Positions 1 through 10,031 of a stretch of DNA of 34,191 bases are shown here, piece after piece (within the stretch, counting starts at the first letter, position 1; each line of letters begins with the position of its first letter). Both the position numbers and the translations under genes were made by a program. The stretch is taken from the NCBI RefSeq assembly GCF_009495355.1, contig NZ_VZAD01000004.1, positions 1-34,191 of the forward strand, in the 5' to 3' direction. Below the pieces are notes generated by a model. The model did no database searches. It was not told the origin of the DNA and saw nothing but the letters and a program-made list of their open reading frames with translations. The DNA comes from Segatella copri. Its GTDB lineage: Bacteria > Bacteroidota > Bacteroidia > Bacteroidales > Bacteroidaceae.

Positions 1-61
1 TTGAAAGTATCTCTGATGGCAGTATCAACTGTGCCAATGATAATAGTCCTTGATTGTTCAT
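1..61 (-). CDS. Probable transposase N-terminus, cut by the window edge
   Basis: Reading the minus strand from an ATG at 61 gives 20 open codons to the window edge, starting MNNQGLLSLAQLILPSEI. This hydrophobic opening resembles the N-terminal region of ISAon1-type transposases of Bacteroidetes, from memory and without alignment. A TAnnTTTG element (66-73) lies directly upstream, so the transcript would begin at or next to the ATG. If this is an IS, its end should lie between about 75 and 180, just before the terminator of the SusC operon. Only 20 residues are visible, so the family call is weak. Confidence 0.4.
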   Translation of the reverse strand, partial: MNNQGLLSLAQLILPSEILS

Positions 62-65
62 GGTG

Positions 66-95
66 CAAAGGTATAAATTTTTCTGTAGAATCAAA
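66..95 (-). promoter_or_regulatory. Bacteroidetes-type promoter for the left-edge gene
   Basis: On the minus strand the -7 element TACCTTTG occupies 66-73 and a TTTG -33 element occupies 92-95, 18 bp apart, slightly shorter than the usual 19-21. The predicted transcription start nearly coincides with the ATG at 61, implying an almost leaderless mRNA. Confidence 0.45.
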
Positions 96-169
96 AAAAT
101 TTCCCCTAGATATATCGGGTGAGCCCTACTTTGACTTGAAGCCTTATCAAATAAGAATCGATTCCCCCT

Positions 170-233
170 AAAAAGAAAAAACTTTCGTTTGTGGAAACAG
201 GAGTTTACATCCCAATCTCTCACAAACGAAAGT
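170..233 (-). terminator. Rho-independent terminator of the SusC-SusD-phosphatase operon
   Basis: A perfect 13-bp inverted repeat, ACTTTCGTTTGTG at 181-193 and its complement at 221-233, is followed on the minus strand by a U-rich run (180 down to about 170). The loop is 27 nt. It sits 38 bp past the stop codon of the phosphatase gene. Confidence 0.85.
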
Positions 234-271
234 ATGCTAAAACAATAACGATAGTCTATACTAAACACTAT

Positions 272-1402
272 CTACAGCTTGCGCTTAATTCCCTTGTCAC
301 CGACAACATATACCTTATCCTCATCAATCAGGACAGCTCTGCCACGCTGATGGTTGTAGTTATCCAGATTGTCGACATTCACGGCGATGACCTTTCCCTT
401 ATAGAAACGCTTGATGTCCTTGAATATCGTATGACCGACATAGATTCTATCCACATCGTAACGCTGAAGCACCATATCGAGAGAATCGCTTGACAAAGGC
501 GACCATTTCTTGGTCTTCAGCACCAAGCCACGATACCAAATGGGACCACGGTTGCCATAAAGGAACTTACAGAACTCAGAATGAGCCTTGCGCTGCTTGC
601 TCTTCATAAAAAGCACACTGCTGATAGTGTCGTTGACCACGGGGATACTCAAGTTACGATCATAGAACTCTTTACTGATTCCTGCATGCACAAAAAGATT
701 GCGGCCAATGACCTGCATCGCATTACGTGTGGCAAGCCATCGGCCCAGCTCAGTATTCGAACCGAAGAGATGGCGATAAGAAATTCCCAGGGTGTCGGCA
801 AGCATCTTATATTTAGGCTTGGCGTAACGCATATCGCCAGCCAACTCCATAGGCTCGTGATTGCCCAACAACACAGAAACACGACCGCCATACTCGGCAG
901 CCTCGGCCTCAAGTTTGTAGAAGAGCCAGAAAATCTGAGGCACATCATAACCTCGGTCGAAGATGTCGCCAATAACCACCAGCTGATTGTCGCCATAAGC
1001 CCAGCGTAACTGGCTGTCAATAATACCATTGGCCTTCAGCAAGCTGACAACCAAGTTGAGTCTGCCATGAGGATCGGACATCACAAAGGTTTTCCTTGCC
1101 TGACTCTGCTTCCATGGCTGACGAGCTATAGGATGCAGACGTACAGAGAAAGGGTATTTCCCCTCATGGTCAGCCACATGCAGAGTAAAATCCTTTGGCA
1201 AGACTGCATAGACAGTATCTTTCACCTCGCCATTCTCAGTTACCGAGATAACTCTTACACTACCGTCAGTCTGATAGACCACATAGGGACCATCGCACGA
1301 CAATTTCTTGTCGTCGGCATGTTCCTTAGCCGAAATGGTGATGCTGAACATCGTCAGCATCACCATCATCATTACCAATAAAAACTTATTGCTTTTGTTC
1401 AT
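272..1402 (-). CDS. Secreted PPP-type metallophosphatase (calcineurin-like)
   Basis: A 376-residue protein with a signal peptide (residues 1-25, cleavage near ISA-KE) and a calcineurin-like phosphoesterase domain. The metal-binding motifs are all visible: SDPHG (D110, H112), GDIFDRG (D146, D149, R150), GNHE (N181, H182), a later FVHAG and a VGHT near 323. The set and order match bacterial PPP-family Ser/Thr phosphatases of the Shewanella-like type, so it should hydrolyse phosphoesters outside the cytoplasm; the substrate is unknown. It is the last gene of an operon, 30 bp after susD, which suggests it acts on a phosphorylated ligand handled by that SusC/SusD pair or on surface phosphoproteins. 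That link is inference. Confidence 0.88.
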   Translation of the reverse strand: MNKSNKFLLVMMMVMLTMFSITISAKEHADDKKLSCDGPYVVYQTDGSVRVISVTENGEVKDTVYAVLPKDFTLHVADHEGKYPFSVRLHPIARQPWKQSQARKTFVMSDPHGRLNLVVSLLKANGIIDSQLRWAYGDNQLVVIGDIFDRGYDVPQIFWLFYKLEAEAAEYGGRVSVLLGNHEPMELAGDMRYAKPKYKMLADTLGISYRHLFGSNTELGRWLATRNAMQVIGRNLFVHAGISKEFYDRNLSIPVVNDTISSVLFMKSKQRKAHSEFCKFLYGNRGPIWYRGLVLKTKKWSPLSSDSLDMVLQRYDVDRIYVGHTIFKDIKRFYKGKVIAVNVDNLDNYNHQRGRAVLIDEDKVYVVGDKGIKRKL

Positions 1403-1432
1403 TTCCTTTATTTACTTTTACCTGTTCAAGGA

Positions 1433-2947
1433 TTATTCTCCGTAACCAGGATTATTCTGCAAGTGACTAACATTGCGTTCTGCCAATGGCAGAGGAAGTA
1501 CTATCTTGTAGAAATTGTCTTCTCCCTCGCCTATGGTCATAAAATCCTTGCCACAAGTATGCTTGGTCTTGCTCAAAGTGCTGTTGCTCTCTTCCACACG
1601 CACCACCTTCTTGCCATTTCTCAGCAGGTCGAACATACGATGTCCTTCACCCACCAACTCCTTGCGACGCTCATCAAGCACCTGGTCGACAGTAACCGTA
1701 GAAGATGCATCGACCGATTTGGCCGGATTGGCTCTGCTGACGATAGCACCAAGATAGTGTACAGCCTCAGCATTATGGTCGCTGCCTGCTGCTGTCAACT
1801 TGGCTGCAGCCTCAGCTGCATTGAGATAGGCTTCAGAGAGACGAATCAAAGGAATGTTGGCATCTTCAACGCCCTCACCTTGCTGTGGCTGATACTTGTT
1901 GACATATCCACGTCCATAAACAGATGAAGAATAACCTTGAGCCTTGGTAGCCACATTGATAATCTTCAGACGAACATCATCGTTGTCTTTCTTGAGGAAA
2001 TTGTAGAACGATTTTGTGACACAACCGTCATAATATCCATTGGGAGAATAGAGATAACCTAAACTTTCCTTTCCTGGAGAATCGGTAGTAAGGTTGATGA
2101 TCTCGAAGAGCACCTCGCCCTTATTGGTAGAAGCTTCACTCACATCGTTCGACCATGCTGTGGGATACTCTGCGTTGGTCCAAAGCTGATATTGATGACT
2201 TTCAGCGCCCTCTATGGCTGCTTTGGCTGCATTGAGCGCTTTCTCGTTGTCACCATGATAGAGGTATACACGGCTCAGGAGTGTCAGGGCTGCCCACTTG
2301 TTGATCTTACCCTTATTAAAATCCTCGCCCAGCAAGCTGACGCTTGCCTCCAAATCATTAATGATCTGGTCGTAGCATTGAGCCACCGTACTGCGCTGAG
2401 GCATATAGTCCTTATCCACCACATCTGTTACGATGCTGGCACCCAGAGAGGCACCATTGTCATAGGTATAGGGATAACCATAGAGCTTGGTCAAATCGAA
2501 AAGCGACATACCACGAAGGGCAAGAGCCTGACCCTTATAGTCGTTCATGGCCTGCTTGTCGGCATCAGAAACCACTATATTGTCGATATTGGTCAATATC
2601 ACATTACAGTTCTGAATAATACTGTATGGATAAGCCCAATAAGAAGAAGGCACATTGCTCTTGGTAAAGCCATAAAGATAAGCCGATGCAGTACGCTTGG
2701 TAGAGCTGACTGCCTGCATGTCGTCGCCAGTCATATCGCCATAATACACCAATCGACCAGAATAGGCGTAAGGAGACTGCATTGTGCTATATATACCGTT
2801 CAGAGTGGCGTCAACCTCAGACTTTGAGGTAACCTTGGTAGGCACAGATGTTGATGGATCAAGATCGAGCCAGTCATTGCCACACGAAGACATGCTTATA
2901 GCAACGATTCCCATCATTACATATTTATATATCTTGTTCATAATCAT
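1433..2947 (-). CDS. SusD/RagB family nutrient-binding outer-membrane lipoprotein
   Basis: A 504-residue surface lipoprotein with a signal peptide and lipobox SMSSC (C22). After it comes the usual SusD opening LDLDPST, helical TPR-like segments, and a C-terminal region with DERRKELVGEGHRMFDLLR, a hallmark of the RagB/SusD family. It would cap the SusC barrel and bind the imported ligand. The start codon lies 6 bp after the susC stop; a second in-frame ATG two codons later (2941) is equally possible. No nearby glycoside hydrolase reveals the substrate; the only co-transcribed enzyme is the downstream phosphatase. Confidence 0.95.
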   Translation of the reverse strand: MIMNKIYKYVMMGIVAISMSSCGNDWLDLDPSTSVPTKVTSKSEVDATLNGIYSTMQSPYAYSGRLVYYGDMTGDDMQAVSSTKRTASAYLYGFTKSNVPSSYWAYPYSIIQNCNVILTNIDNIVVSDADKQAMNDYKGQALALRGMSLFDLTKLYGYPYTYDNGASLGASIVTDVVDKDYMPQRSTVAQCYDQIINDLEASVSLLGEDFNKGKINKWAALTLLSRVYLYHGDNEKALNAAKAAIEGAESHQYQLWTNAEYPTAWSNDVSEASTNKGEVLFEIINLTTDSPGKESLGYLYSPNGYYDGCVTKSFYNFLKKDNDDVRLKIINVATKAQGYSSSVYGRGYVNKYQPQQGEGVEDANIPLIRLSEAYLNAAEAAAKLTAAGSDHNAEAVHYLGAIVSRANPAKSVDASSTVTVDQVLDERRKELVGEGHRMFDLLRNGKKVVRVEESNSTLSKTKHTCGKDFMTIGEGEDNFYKIVLPLPLAERNVSHLQNNPGYGE

Positions 2948-2953
2948 TCATTT

Positions 2954-5900
2954 TTAGAAATTAACATTCAAACCGAAAGTAACTGTCTTGAGTGGTGGGG
3001 TGGCCTGTGTGGCACTGCCGTTAACCACAGACTCCGGATCATAATAATCCCAGGCTGCCCATGTCCACAGGTTATTGGCAGACATATAGATACGGGCATT
3101 GCTCAAGCCTACAGAAGAGAGCCACTGCTTTGGTAAGGTGAAGCCAAGGGTAAAGGCCTTCAGACGCAGAAAATCAGTGCTGTGCAGACGACGGCTGTTG
3201 GTGATCTTGTGCATTGCCACACTGGAACTCTTCTCATAGAACTGCTCGTACTTGGTGACATCGCCAGGCTTCTTCCAACTGTCAGCATAATATGTTGGGA
3301 TGTTGGCCTCCATATCATAGCCACCATGCTCGGTCTTCTGCGCCCAGGTGTCGTACGACCAACCACCAAACTGATAGTTGAAGAGGAAGCTCAAGTCGAA
3401 CCACTTGTAGCGGAAGCTGTTATAGAGTCCGCCTGTGATGTTGGGCTCTGCATGTTTGTCGAGCATAATCGACTTTGCCTCGCTTGCCTTCTCGGTGATT
3501 TCCTTGCTATAAGAGCCATCCTCCAGCAGGTCGTTCTTATAGAACTGTGGATTACCATTCTCGGGGTTGATGCCGGCAAATTCTATCATATAGAAGGTAC
3601 GATAAGAATGACCTATCTTGTGAATCTGAGTACCGCTTACTATCTCTGTCTGATCGCCATCGAGGTTGACTACCTTATTGGTGTTGTGCGAAAGATTGAA
3701 TGTGGTCTTCCACTCAAAGTCCTTGGTCTTGAAATTGGTAGAGTTGATTTCCAATTCCACACCCTGATTTCTCAACTGTCCTACGTTCATGAGGTAAGAG
3801 CTGAAACCTGTGGTCATAGACACCGGACTGTCCATGAGAAGGTTCTTGGTGTTGCGCAGATAATACTCCAAGGTAACGTTCACACGATTGAAGAGTGAGA
3901 AGTCGAGACCTAAATTCAGGTTATAGTTGGTTTCCCACTTCAGGTTGTCATTGGCAAGCTGCGAGATGATGATGGCAGGCTGCTCATTGTAGCCGTTGCT
4001 CAAGCTGCTCAATGCCATATAACCATAATAGTCGGAAGGCAAAGTACCATTCACACCATAAGATGCACGAAGCTTCAAATCGGTAAGCCAGTCTGACATT
4101 GGTTTCATGAAGTCCTCGTCGATGATACGCCATGCACCCGATACCGACCAGAAGTTACCCCAACGATGAGAACGTTGCAGACGAGAGCTGCCGTCTACAC
4201 GATAGCTGAGTCCGAGGAAGTACTTGTTGTCGTAATCATAGTTCACACGTCCAATATAAGAAACCATACGTGTGCGACTATCAGAACCGCCTACCGACTC
4301 CGTCTTCTTACCATTAGAGATGTCGTTCTTATCTGGAGTGGCGAAGTTGGTAGCATACCCAGACAAATAGTCGCGATACTGATCGTCAATCTCATAACCT
4401 AAAAGCTCATCGAGATGATGTACGTTTGCAAAAGTCTGCTTATAGGTAAGCTGGTTGCCCCACATCATTTTGCGACGCTCATAGAACTTCTTTGACATAC
4501 CACCGTTGATATCATCACCATTTGAGGTACGTGGGTCAGCCCAATCTTTTCCCTTTGTCGTGATATAGTCATAACTGAAGGTGGTCTTGAACTTCAAGTC
4601 CTTGATAAACTCATACTGACCATAAATGGTATTGAAAGTACGGGTGACATACTCACGCTGGGAATCATATTCATTGGCAAGTGCCGGGTTGCGGTCGCCG
4701 ATACGAATCAGTGCACGGTTCCATGTACCATCCTCGTTATATACAGGATCAGATGGAGTCACTGCACTTCTCGAAGAATAGAAAGGAGAAGTATAGGTGA
4801 ATCCCTCACTGTAAACATCCTGATTGACACTTGAGAAGAGGATATTGGCACCAAGAGTCAACTTGTTGGTGGCCTTGTAGTCCACATTCAGTCTGCCAGA
4901 AAGACGCTCCAGACCAGAACGTTGTGTGATACCCTCCTGCTTGAGATAACTCAAAGAAGAATAATATTTGAACTTGTCTGTTCCGCCCGACAGCGATGCC
5001 TCATACTGCTGATGGCTTCCTTTCTTGAAAAGCACATCGTCCCAATCTACAAATCCACACCATGGCACGGGTGCATAAGTATCGATGTTCTCGTCGGCAT
5101 AGGCCTTGGCATCCTCTTCACTCTCACCGTCACGGAGTGCACCCGCATAGAGACCATTATAGATATAGTCGCGTCGCTGCTGGCCACTCATTACCGGGCG
5201 ATACTCCATGGCGAAGTCAGAGAATCCCCAGTCTGCCTGCAGAGAAACCTTAGGCTTGCCCTGCTGTCCCTGCTTGGTAGTAATAATGATGACACCATTG
5301 GCTGCACGCGAACCATAAAGTGATGCTGCGGCAGCATCTTTGATGACGGTAATACTCTGGATATCATTGGTATTGATGGTCGACATAATGTCGAGACCAG
5401 AATCAGAATCTAGCGAACTGATATTGCCACTAATCATAGGCACACCATCAATTACATAAAGCGGTGTGTTGGCGGCATTGATAGAGCCCATACCTCGGAT
5501 ATTGATACTTGAAGAGGCACCTGGCTGACCAGAGGCTGATGTAAACTGCACACCAGTGGCATTACCCTGGAGCATATCCTGGAAAGATACCGAAGGAACA
5601 TCGGCTATCTTGTCGGCCTTCACATTTGCCGCAGAACCGGCATAAGCTGATTTCTTAAAAGTACCATAACCTGTGACAATCACTTCGTCCATCATCTGAG
5701 TGTCTTCAGTAAGACTGATGGTAAGGGCACCATCCAGAGAGGAAACCTTTACTTCCTTCTTCTGATAACCCACGTATGAAACCACCAATGTTACAGGAAG
5801 TTTGCTTACCGACAGCGAGAACTTACCGTCAATGTCTGTTACTGTACCTTGAGAACTACCTTTTAACATAATGCTTGCACCAACAATCGTTTCCTGTGTG

Positions 5901-6073
5901 TTTGCATCGATAATTACTCCACTAACTGTCTCTCTCTGTTGAACTGAATAGCTTGTTGCTGAATAAATAGCCTGGGGCATTACAATGCCCAACAAACAAA
6001 GCAACAGCATTCTGTTAATGAAGGAAGCACTAAACCTGATGCTTCCAGCAGAATGTAGATACTGCTTCTTCAT
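2954..6073 (-). CDS. SusC/RagA family TonB-linked outer-membrane transporter
   Basis: A 1039-residue TonB-dependent transporter. Order of parts: signal peptide (to about residue 39), a carboxypeptidase-D regulatory-like beta-sandwich (VSGVIIDANTQETIVGAS to about 130), a short linker carrying DEVIVTGYG (TonB-box region), plug with LYVIDGVPM and AANGVIIITTK, then a 22-strand-type barrel ending in VTFGLNVNF. Length is normal for the family and no STN domain is seen. It imports an oligomeric nutrient with its SusD partner. It is the first gene of the operon and has its own promoter at 6117-6148. Confidence 0.96.
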   Translation of the reverse strand: MKKQYLHSAGSIRFSASFINRMLLLCLLGIVMPQAIYSATSYSVQQRETVSGVIIDANTQETIVGASIMLKGSSQGTVTDIDGKFSLSVSKLPVTLVVSYVGYQKKEVKVSSLDGALTISLTEDTQMMDEVIVTGYGTFKKSAYAGSAANVKADKIADVPSVSFQDMLQGNATGVQFTSASGQPGASSSINIRGMGSINAANTPLYVIDGVPMISGNISSLDSDSGLDIMSTINTNDIQSITVIKDAAAASLYGSRAANGVIIITTKQGQQGKPKVSLQADWGFSDFAMEYRPVMSGQQRRDYIYNGLYAGALRDGESEEDAKAYADENIDTYAPVPWCGFVDWDDVLFKKGSHQQYEASLSGGTDKFKYYSSLSYLKQEGITQRSGLERLSGRLNVDYKATNKLTLGANILFSSVNQDVYSEGFTYTSPFYSSRSAVTPSDPVYNEDGTWNRALIRIGDRNPALANEYDSQREYVTRTFNTIYGQYEFIKDLKFKTTFSYDYITTKGKDWADPRTSNGDDINGGMSKKFYERRKMMWGNQLTYKQTFANVHHLDELLGYEIDDQYRDYLSGYATNFATPDKNDISNGKKTESVGGSDSRTRMVSYIGRVNYDYDNKYFLGLSYRVDGSSRLQRSHRWGNFWSVSGAWRIIDEDFMKPMSDWLTDLKLRASYGVNGTLPSDYYGYMALSSLSNGYNEQPAIIISQLANDNLKWETNYNLNLGLDFSLFNRVNVTLEYYLRNTKNLLMDSPVSMTTGFSSYLMNVGQLRNQGVELEINSTNFKTKDFEWKTTFNLSHNTNKVVNLDGDQTEIVSGTQIHKIGHSYRTFYMIEFAGINPENGNPQFYKNDLLEDGSYSKEITEKASEAKSIMLDKHAEPNITGGLYNSFRYKWFDLSFLFNYQFGGWSYDTWAQKTEHGGYDMEANIPTYYADSWKKPGDVTKYEQFYEKSSSVAMHKITNSRRLHSTDFLRLKAFTLGFTLPKQWLSSVGLSNARIYMSANNLWTWAAWDYYDPESVVNGSATQATPPLKTVTFGLNVNF

Positions 6074-6116
6074 AAAATACTAATAAAAATTAAACTCTAA
6101 TACGCTTTATCAAGTA

Positions 6117-6148
6117 CAAAAGTACAAAAAATGTTATAAATATAACAA
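6117..6148 (-). promoter_or_regulatory. Promoter of the SusC-SusD-phosphatase operon
   Basis: On the minus strand the -7 element TACTTTTG is at 6117-6124 and a TTG is at 6146-6148, 21 bp apart, fitting the Bacteroidetes -7/-33 consensus. It lies 44 bp upstream of the susC ATG. Confidence 0.6.
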
Positions 6149-6279
6149 TATTTATTGAACTTTTTTAAAAACAACAGCAAAAACCTTTCATTTTATAAGC
6201 AAGAATACCAATAACATGACAAAAAGCCACGCTTGTAATACTATACTATCTTCTATCATAGTGCTGTTTACACAATAGA

Positions 6280-6315
6280 CAGAAAAAGGGCACGCTTCTT
6301 TTGGAAACGTGCCCT
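6280..6315 (-). terminator. Rho-independent terminator of pnp
   Basis: AGGGCACG (6287-6294) pairs with CGTGCCCT (6308-6315), and on the minus strand the stem is followed by TTTTTCT. The inner arms TTC/GGAA can extend the pairing. It starts 24 bp beyond the pnp stop codon. Confidence 0.85.
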
Positions 6316-6339
6316 ATATATAATAATGTATAATACGGA

Positions 6340-8658
6340 TTATTCTACATCATTGTTGTGGTCGAGAGAATCGTTGAAGTCTCTTGGAGCCTGCTCCTCA
6401 CCGCGATGCTCATAACGACGAGGCTGACGAGCTGGACGCTCACCACGGCCCTCATGACGGTCGTCGCGACGTGGACGACGCTCACCACGCTCAGGACGTG
6501 GACGACGCTCACGCTCTACATAACCCTCTGGCTTCTCCATCAATACACGATGAGAGAGCTTGTACTTACCAGTCTTAGGATCAATCTCCATCAACTTCAC
6601 CTTGATCTTGTCGCCTTCCTTGATACCAGCCTCTTCAACTGTCTCAAGACGCTTCCAGTCGATCTCAGAGATATGGAGCAAACCATCCTTACCTGGCAGA
6701 ATCTCTACAAAGCAACCGTAAGGCATGATTGAACGAACTGTACCCTCGTACACCTCACCAACCTCAGGAACAGCCACGATAGCCTTGATCTTAGCCAAAG
6801 CTGCATCAATAGAATCCTTGTTAGGAGCAGATACCTGTACGTGACCCTTACCTTCAGTCTCCTCGATAGTGATAGTAGCACCAGTATCCTCCTGCATCTG
6901 CTGGATGATCTTACCACCAGGACCGATGACAGCACCGATGAACTCCTTAGGAATATCGAGAGCTACAATACGTGGAACCTGTGGCTTCATCTCAGCACGT
7001 GGCTCAGAGATAGTCTCCATCATGCAGTTGAGGATGTGCTCACGACCAGCCTTAGCCTGCATCAAAGCCTCCTCGAGGATTTCAAAGCTCAAGCCATCGC
7101 ACTTGATATCCATCTGTGTAGCGGTCAAACCATCACGGGTACCTGTGGTCTTAAAGTCCATATCACCCAAGTGGTCCTCATCACCGAGGATATCGCTGAG
7201 GATAGCATACTTGTCCTCACCTGGGTTCTTGATAAGACCCATGGCAATACCAGAAACTGGCTTCTTCATAGGAACACCAGCATCCATCAGGGCGAGTGTA
7301 CCTGCACACACTGTAGCCATAGAAGAAGAACCATTAGACTCCAAAATCTGGCTTACCAAACGTACTGTGTAAGGGAAGTCGGCAGGAATCTGACCCTTCA
7401 AACCACGCCATGCCAAATGACCATGACCAATCTCACGACGACCTACGCCACGCTGAGCCTTAGCCTCGCCTGTTGAGAATGGAGGGAAGTTATAGTGGAG
7501 GAGGAAGCGCTGGTAGCTCTTCTCGAGCACACCGTCGATAAGCTTCTCATCCATCTTGGTACCGAGAGTACATGTAGAAAGAGACATTGTCTCACCACGC
7601 TGGAAGATAGCGCTTCCGTGAGGCATTGGCAGAGGAGATACCTCGCACCAGATAGGACGGATTTCTGTAGTAGCACGACCATCAAGACGCAAGCCCTCAT
7701 CGAGGATGCAACGACGCATAGCATCGCGCAAAACGTCATCATAGTAGCGAGTAGCCTCAGCATGCTTCTCTTCGAGTTCATCCTCAGAAAGATCGGCATG
7801 TGCTGCGTCATACTTCTCGAGGAAGTCAGCCAAAATCTTGTCGAAAGCATCCTGACGTGCATGCTTCTCCAAAGCCTGATGATTGATATCATAAGCTGGC
7901 TTGTAAAGTTCAGACTTGATCTGCTCACGGAGTTCCTCGTCGTTAACCTCGTGGTCATACTCACGCTTCACGTCAGTACCCTTCTCCTTAGCCAACTCAT
8001 ACTGAAGCTCGCACATAGGCTTAATAGCCTCGGCAGCCACCTTGAGGGCACCGATAAGATCCTGCTCTGAAACTTCCTTCATCTCGCCTTCCACCATCAT
8101 GATGTTGTCCTTAGTGGCACCAACCATGATATCCATGTCGGCCTCTTCCATCTGCTGGAAGGTAGGGTTAACAACATACTCGCCATTGATACGAGCCACG
8201 CGAACCTCTGAGATATAGTACTCGAAAGGAATATCTGAACAAGCCATGGCAGCTGAAGCAGCAAAACCAGCAAGAGCATCTGGCTGGTCAACACCATCGG
8301 CTGAAAGCAACATTACCTGTACATAGACTTCTGCATGGTAGTTAGAAGGGAAAAGTGGACGCAAGGCGCGGTCCACAAGGCGAGAGGTAAGGATTTCCTC
8401 ATCGCTGGCTTTGCCTTCGCGCTTGGTGAAACCACCAGGGAAACGACCTGCAGCACTGTACTGCTCACGATAATCTACTTGCAAAGGCATAAAATCTGTA
8501 CCCGGAACTGCATCCTTTGCTGCACAAACAGTTGCGAGAAGCACTGTGTTACCCATGCGGAGAACCGCAGCACCATCAGCCTGTTTTGCAACTTTTCCGG
8601 TCTCAATTGTGATGGTTCTTCCATCAGGCAACTGAACACTTTTTGTAATTACGTTCAT
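6340..8658 (-). CDS. pnp: Polyribonucleotide nucleotidyltransferase (PNPase)
   Basis: A 772-residue phosphorolytic 3'-5' exoribonuclease of RNA turnover. Two RNase PH domains flank a helical linker; the second contains the [15 protein letters not shown] catalytic stretch. A KH domain with the GxxG loop IGPGGK (about 563-630) and an S1 domain (about 631-712) follow. The last 60 residues are an Arg/Glu/Pro-rich low-complexity tail, probably disordered and RNA-binding, as seen in other Bacteroidetes PNPases. It is monocistronic, with a well-formed promoter at 8712-8743. Confidence 0.97.
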   Translation of the reverse strand: MNVITKSVQLPDGRTITIETGKVAKQADGAAVLRMGNTVLLATVCAAKDAVPGTDFMPLQVDYREQYSAAGRFPGGFTKREGKASDEEILTSRLVDRALRPLFPSNYHAEVYVQVMLLSADGVDQPDALAGFAASAAMACSDIPFEYYISEVRVARINGEYVVNPTFQQMEEADMDIMVGATKDNIMMVEGEMKEVSEQDLIGALKVAAEAIKPMCELQYELAKEKGTDVKREYDHEVNDEELREQIKSELYKPAYDINHQALEKHARQDAFDKILADFLEKYDAAHADLSEDELEEKHAEATRYYDDVLRDAMRRCILDEGLRLDGRATTEIRPIWCEVSPLPMPHGSAIFQRGETMSLSTCTLGTKMDEKLIDGVLEKSYQRFLLHYNFPPFSTGEAKAQRGVGRREIGHGHLAWRGLKGQIPADFPYTVRLVSQILESNGSSSMATVCAGTLALMDAGVPMKKPVSGIAMGLIKNPGEDKYAILSDILGDEDHLGDMDFKTTGTRDGLTATQMDIKCDGLSFEILEEALMQAKAGREHILNCMMETISEPRAEMKPQVPRIVALDIPKEFIGAVIGPGGKIIQQMQEDTGATITIEETEGKGHVQVSAPNKDSIDAALAKIKAIVAVPEVGEVYEGTVRSIMPYGCFVEILPGKDGLLHISEIDWKRLETVEEAGIKEGDKIKVKLMEIDPKTGKYKLSHRVLMEKPEGYVERERRPRPERGERRPRRDDRHEGRGERPARQPRRYEHRGEEQAPRDFNDSLDHNNDVE

Positions 8659-8711
8659 CTAAAAAATTAAAAACTTATTGTTTTGTCTAACATCTAATAT
8701 ATAAAACGGCG

Positions 8712-8743
8712 CAAAGATACCTCTTTTATTATTAATAAGCAAA
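8712..8743 (-). promoter_or_regulatory. Promoter of pnp
   Basis: On the minus strand -7 TATCTTTG is at 8712-8719 and -33 TTTG at 8740-8743 with a 20-bp spacer, a textbook Bacteroidetes sigma-A promoter. It lies 53 bp upstream of the start codon. Confidence 0.8.
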
Positions 8744-8813
8744 GAAAACCGCATTTATTTTCAAGTTTTTGAATATTTTATTCTTTGCTGATGGTTTATT
8801 CCGATTTTATTGC

Positions 8814-8821
8814 TACCTTTG
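8814..8821 (+). promoter_or_regulatory. -7 element of the thioredoxin-like lipoprotein gene
   Basis: TACCTTTG at 8814-8821 lies 31 bp before the ATG at 8853. No good TTG is present at the expected -33 distance. Confidence 0.5.
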
Positions 8822-8852
8822 CAACCGATAATTTTGCAAAATAACAAGACAC

Positions 8853-10031
8853 ATGAAGATAACCAAACTCTATTCAGCTGCGGTCGTAGTAATGGCTGCA
8901 CTGACTTTTGCTTCTTGCAACAACAAGAAGTTCCACATCAACGGAAACATTACCGAGGCGAAAGACTCCATGCTCTATCTGGAGAACATCAGCCTCGACG
9001 GACCTGTAGCTATCGACTCTGTAAAGCTCGGTGAAGACGGTTCTTTTGCCTTCGAGGAAACAGCCAAAGACTCAGTATGTCCTGACTTCTATCGCCTGCG
9101 CATTGCCGGACAGACCATCAACCTCTCCATTGACTCCACAGAAACCATCAGCGTGAAGGCTGCGTACCCAAGCATGAGCTACCAGTATACAGTGGAAGGT
9201 TCTGAAAACTGCAGCACCATCAAGGAGCTGTCACTCAAGCAGATGAAACTGCAGGCTCTCGTCAACGAGATAGCCCAAAATCCTAATGTAGGTGTCGACT
9301 CTGCCGATGTCATCATCGACCGTGCCATCAATGCCTACAAGCAGGATATCAAGACCAACTATATCTTCAAGGCTCCTATGATGGCATCATCTTACTATGC
9401 TCTGTTCCAGACTCTGCAGGTAGGACGTGTGAACACTCTTATCTTCAACCCACGCAACAACAAGGACGACGTCAAGGTATTCGCGGCAGTAGCTACAAGC
9501 TGGGACACTTACTATCCCAATGCCGAACGCGGAAAGAACCTGCACAACATTGCCATACAGGGCATGAAAGACATACGCATCATTGAGAACCAGATGGCAG
9601 CACAGCAACTCGATGCCAGCAAGGTACAGGTGAACGGAGTCATCGAACTCGCCCTACAAGACAACAAGGGTGTGACACGCAAACTCACCGACCTGAAAGG
9701 TAAGGTGGTTCTGCTCGACTTCCATCTTTTTGCCGGCGAACAGAGCACCAAGCGAATCATGATGCTCCGCGAGCTATACAACAAGTACCATGCTGCAGGA
9801 TTTGAGATCTATCAGGTATCAGTCGATCCCGACGAGCATTTCTGGAAGACATCCACAGCCGCCCTGCCATGGATAAGCGTACGCGATGAAGACGGCATTC
9901 AGGGAGCAAGTGTGGCTAAGTACAACGTACAGAGCATCCCTACTTTCTTCCTTATCGACAGAAGTAACACATTGCGCTCTCGCGATGTACAGATCAAAGA
10001 CCTCGATGCAGCAATCAAAGCATTGCTGTAA
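8853..10031 (+). CDS. DUF4369/thioredoxin-fold lipoprotein lacking the CxxC motif
   Basis: A 392-residue lipoprotein (lipobox ending TFASC, C22). The N-terminal part (about 28-130) resembles the DUF4369 beta domain found before thioredoxin domains in Bacteroidetes; the middle is helical; the C-terminal 130 residues have the AhpC/TSA-thioredoxin pattern KGKVVLLDF...VSVDPDEHFWK...SIPTFFLID with the cis-proline region intact. Where active proteins carry the WCxxC motif this one reads FHLFAGEQSTKR, with no cysteine. It is therefore unlikely to be a thiol oxidoreductase and may be a binding or chaperone-like relative. The promoter is divergent from pnp. Confidence 0.85.
   Translation: MKITKLYSAAVVVMAALTFASCNNKKFHINGNITEAKDSMLYLENISLDGPVAIDSVKLGEDGSFAFEETAKDSVCPDFYRLRIAGQTINLSIDSTETISVKAAYPSMSYQYTVEGSENCSTIKELSLKQMKLQALVNEIAQNPNVGVDSADVIIDRAINAYKQDIKTNYIFKAPMMASSYYALFQTLQVGRVNTLIFNPRNNKDDVKVFAAVATSWDTYYPNAERGKNLHNIAIQGMKDIRIIENQMAAQQLDASKVQVNGVIELALQDNKGVTRKLTDLKGKVVLLDFHLFAGEQSTKRIMMLRELYNKYHAAGFEIYQVSVDPDEHFWKTSTAALPWISVRDEDGIQGASVAKYNVQSIPTFFLIDRSNTLRSRDVQIKDLDAAIKALL

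Noticed and set aside
6841..7476. 211-codon plus-strand ORF antisense to pnp
   Set aside because: It is a shadow of the strongly supported pnp reading frame, rich in Thr/Leu/Ser with no recognisable domain.
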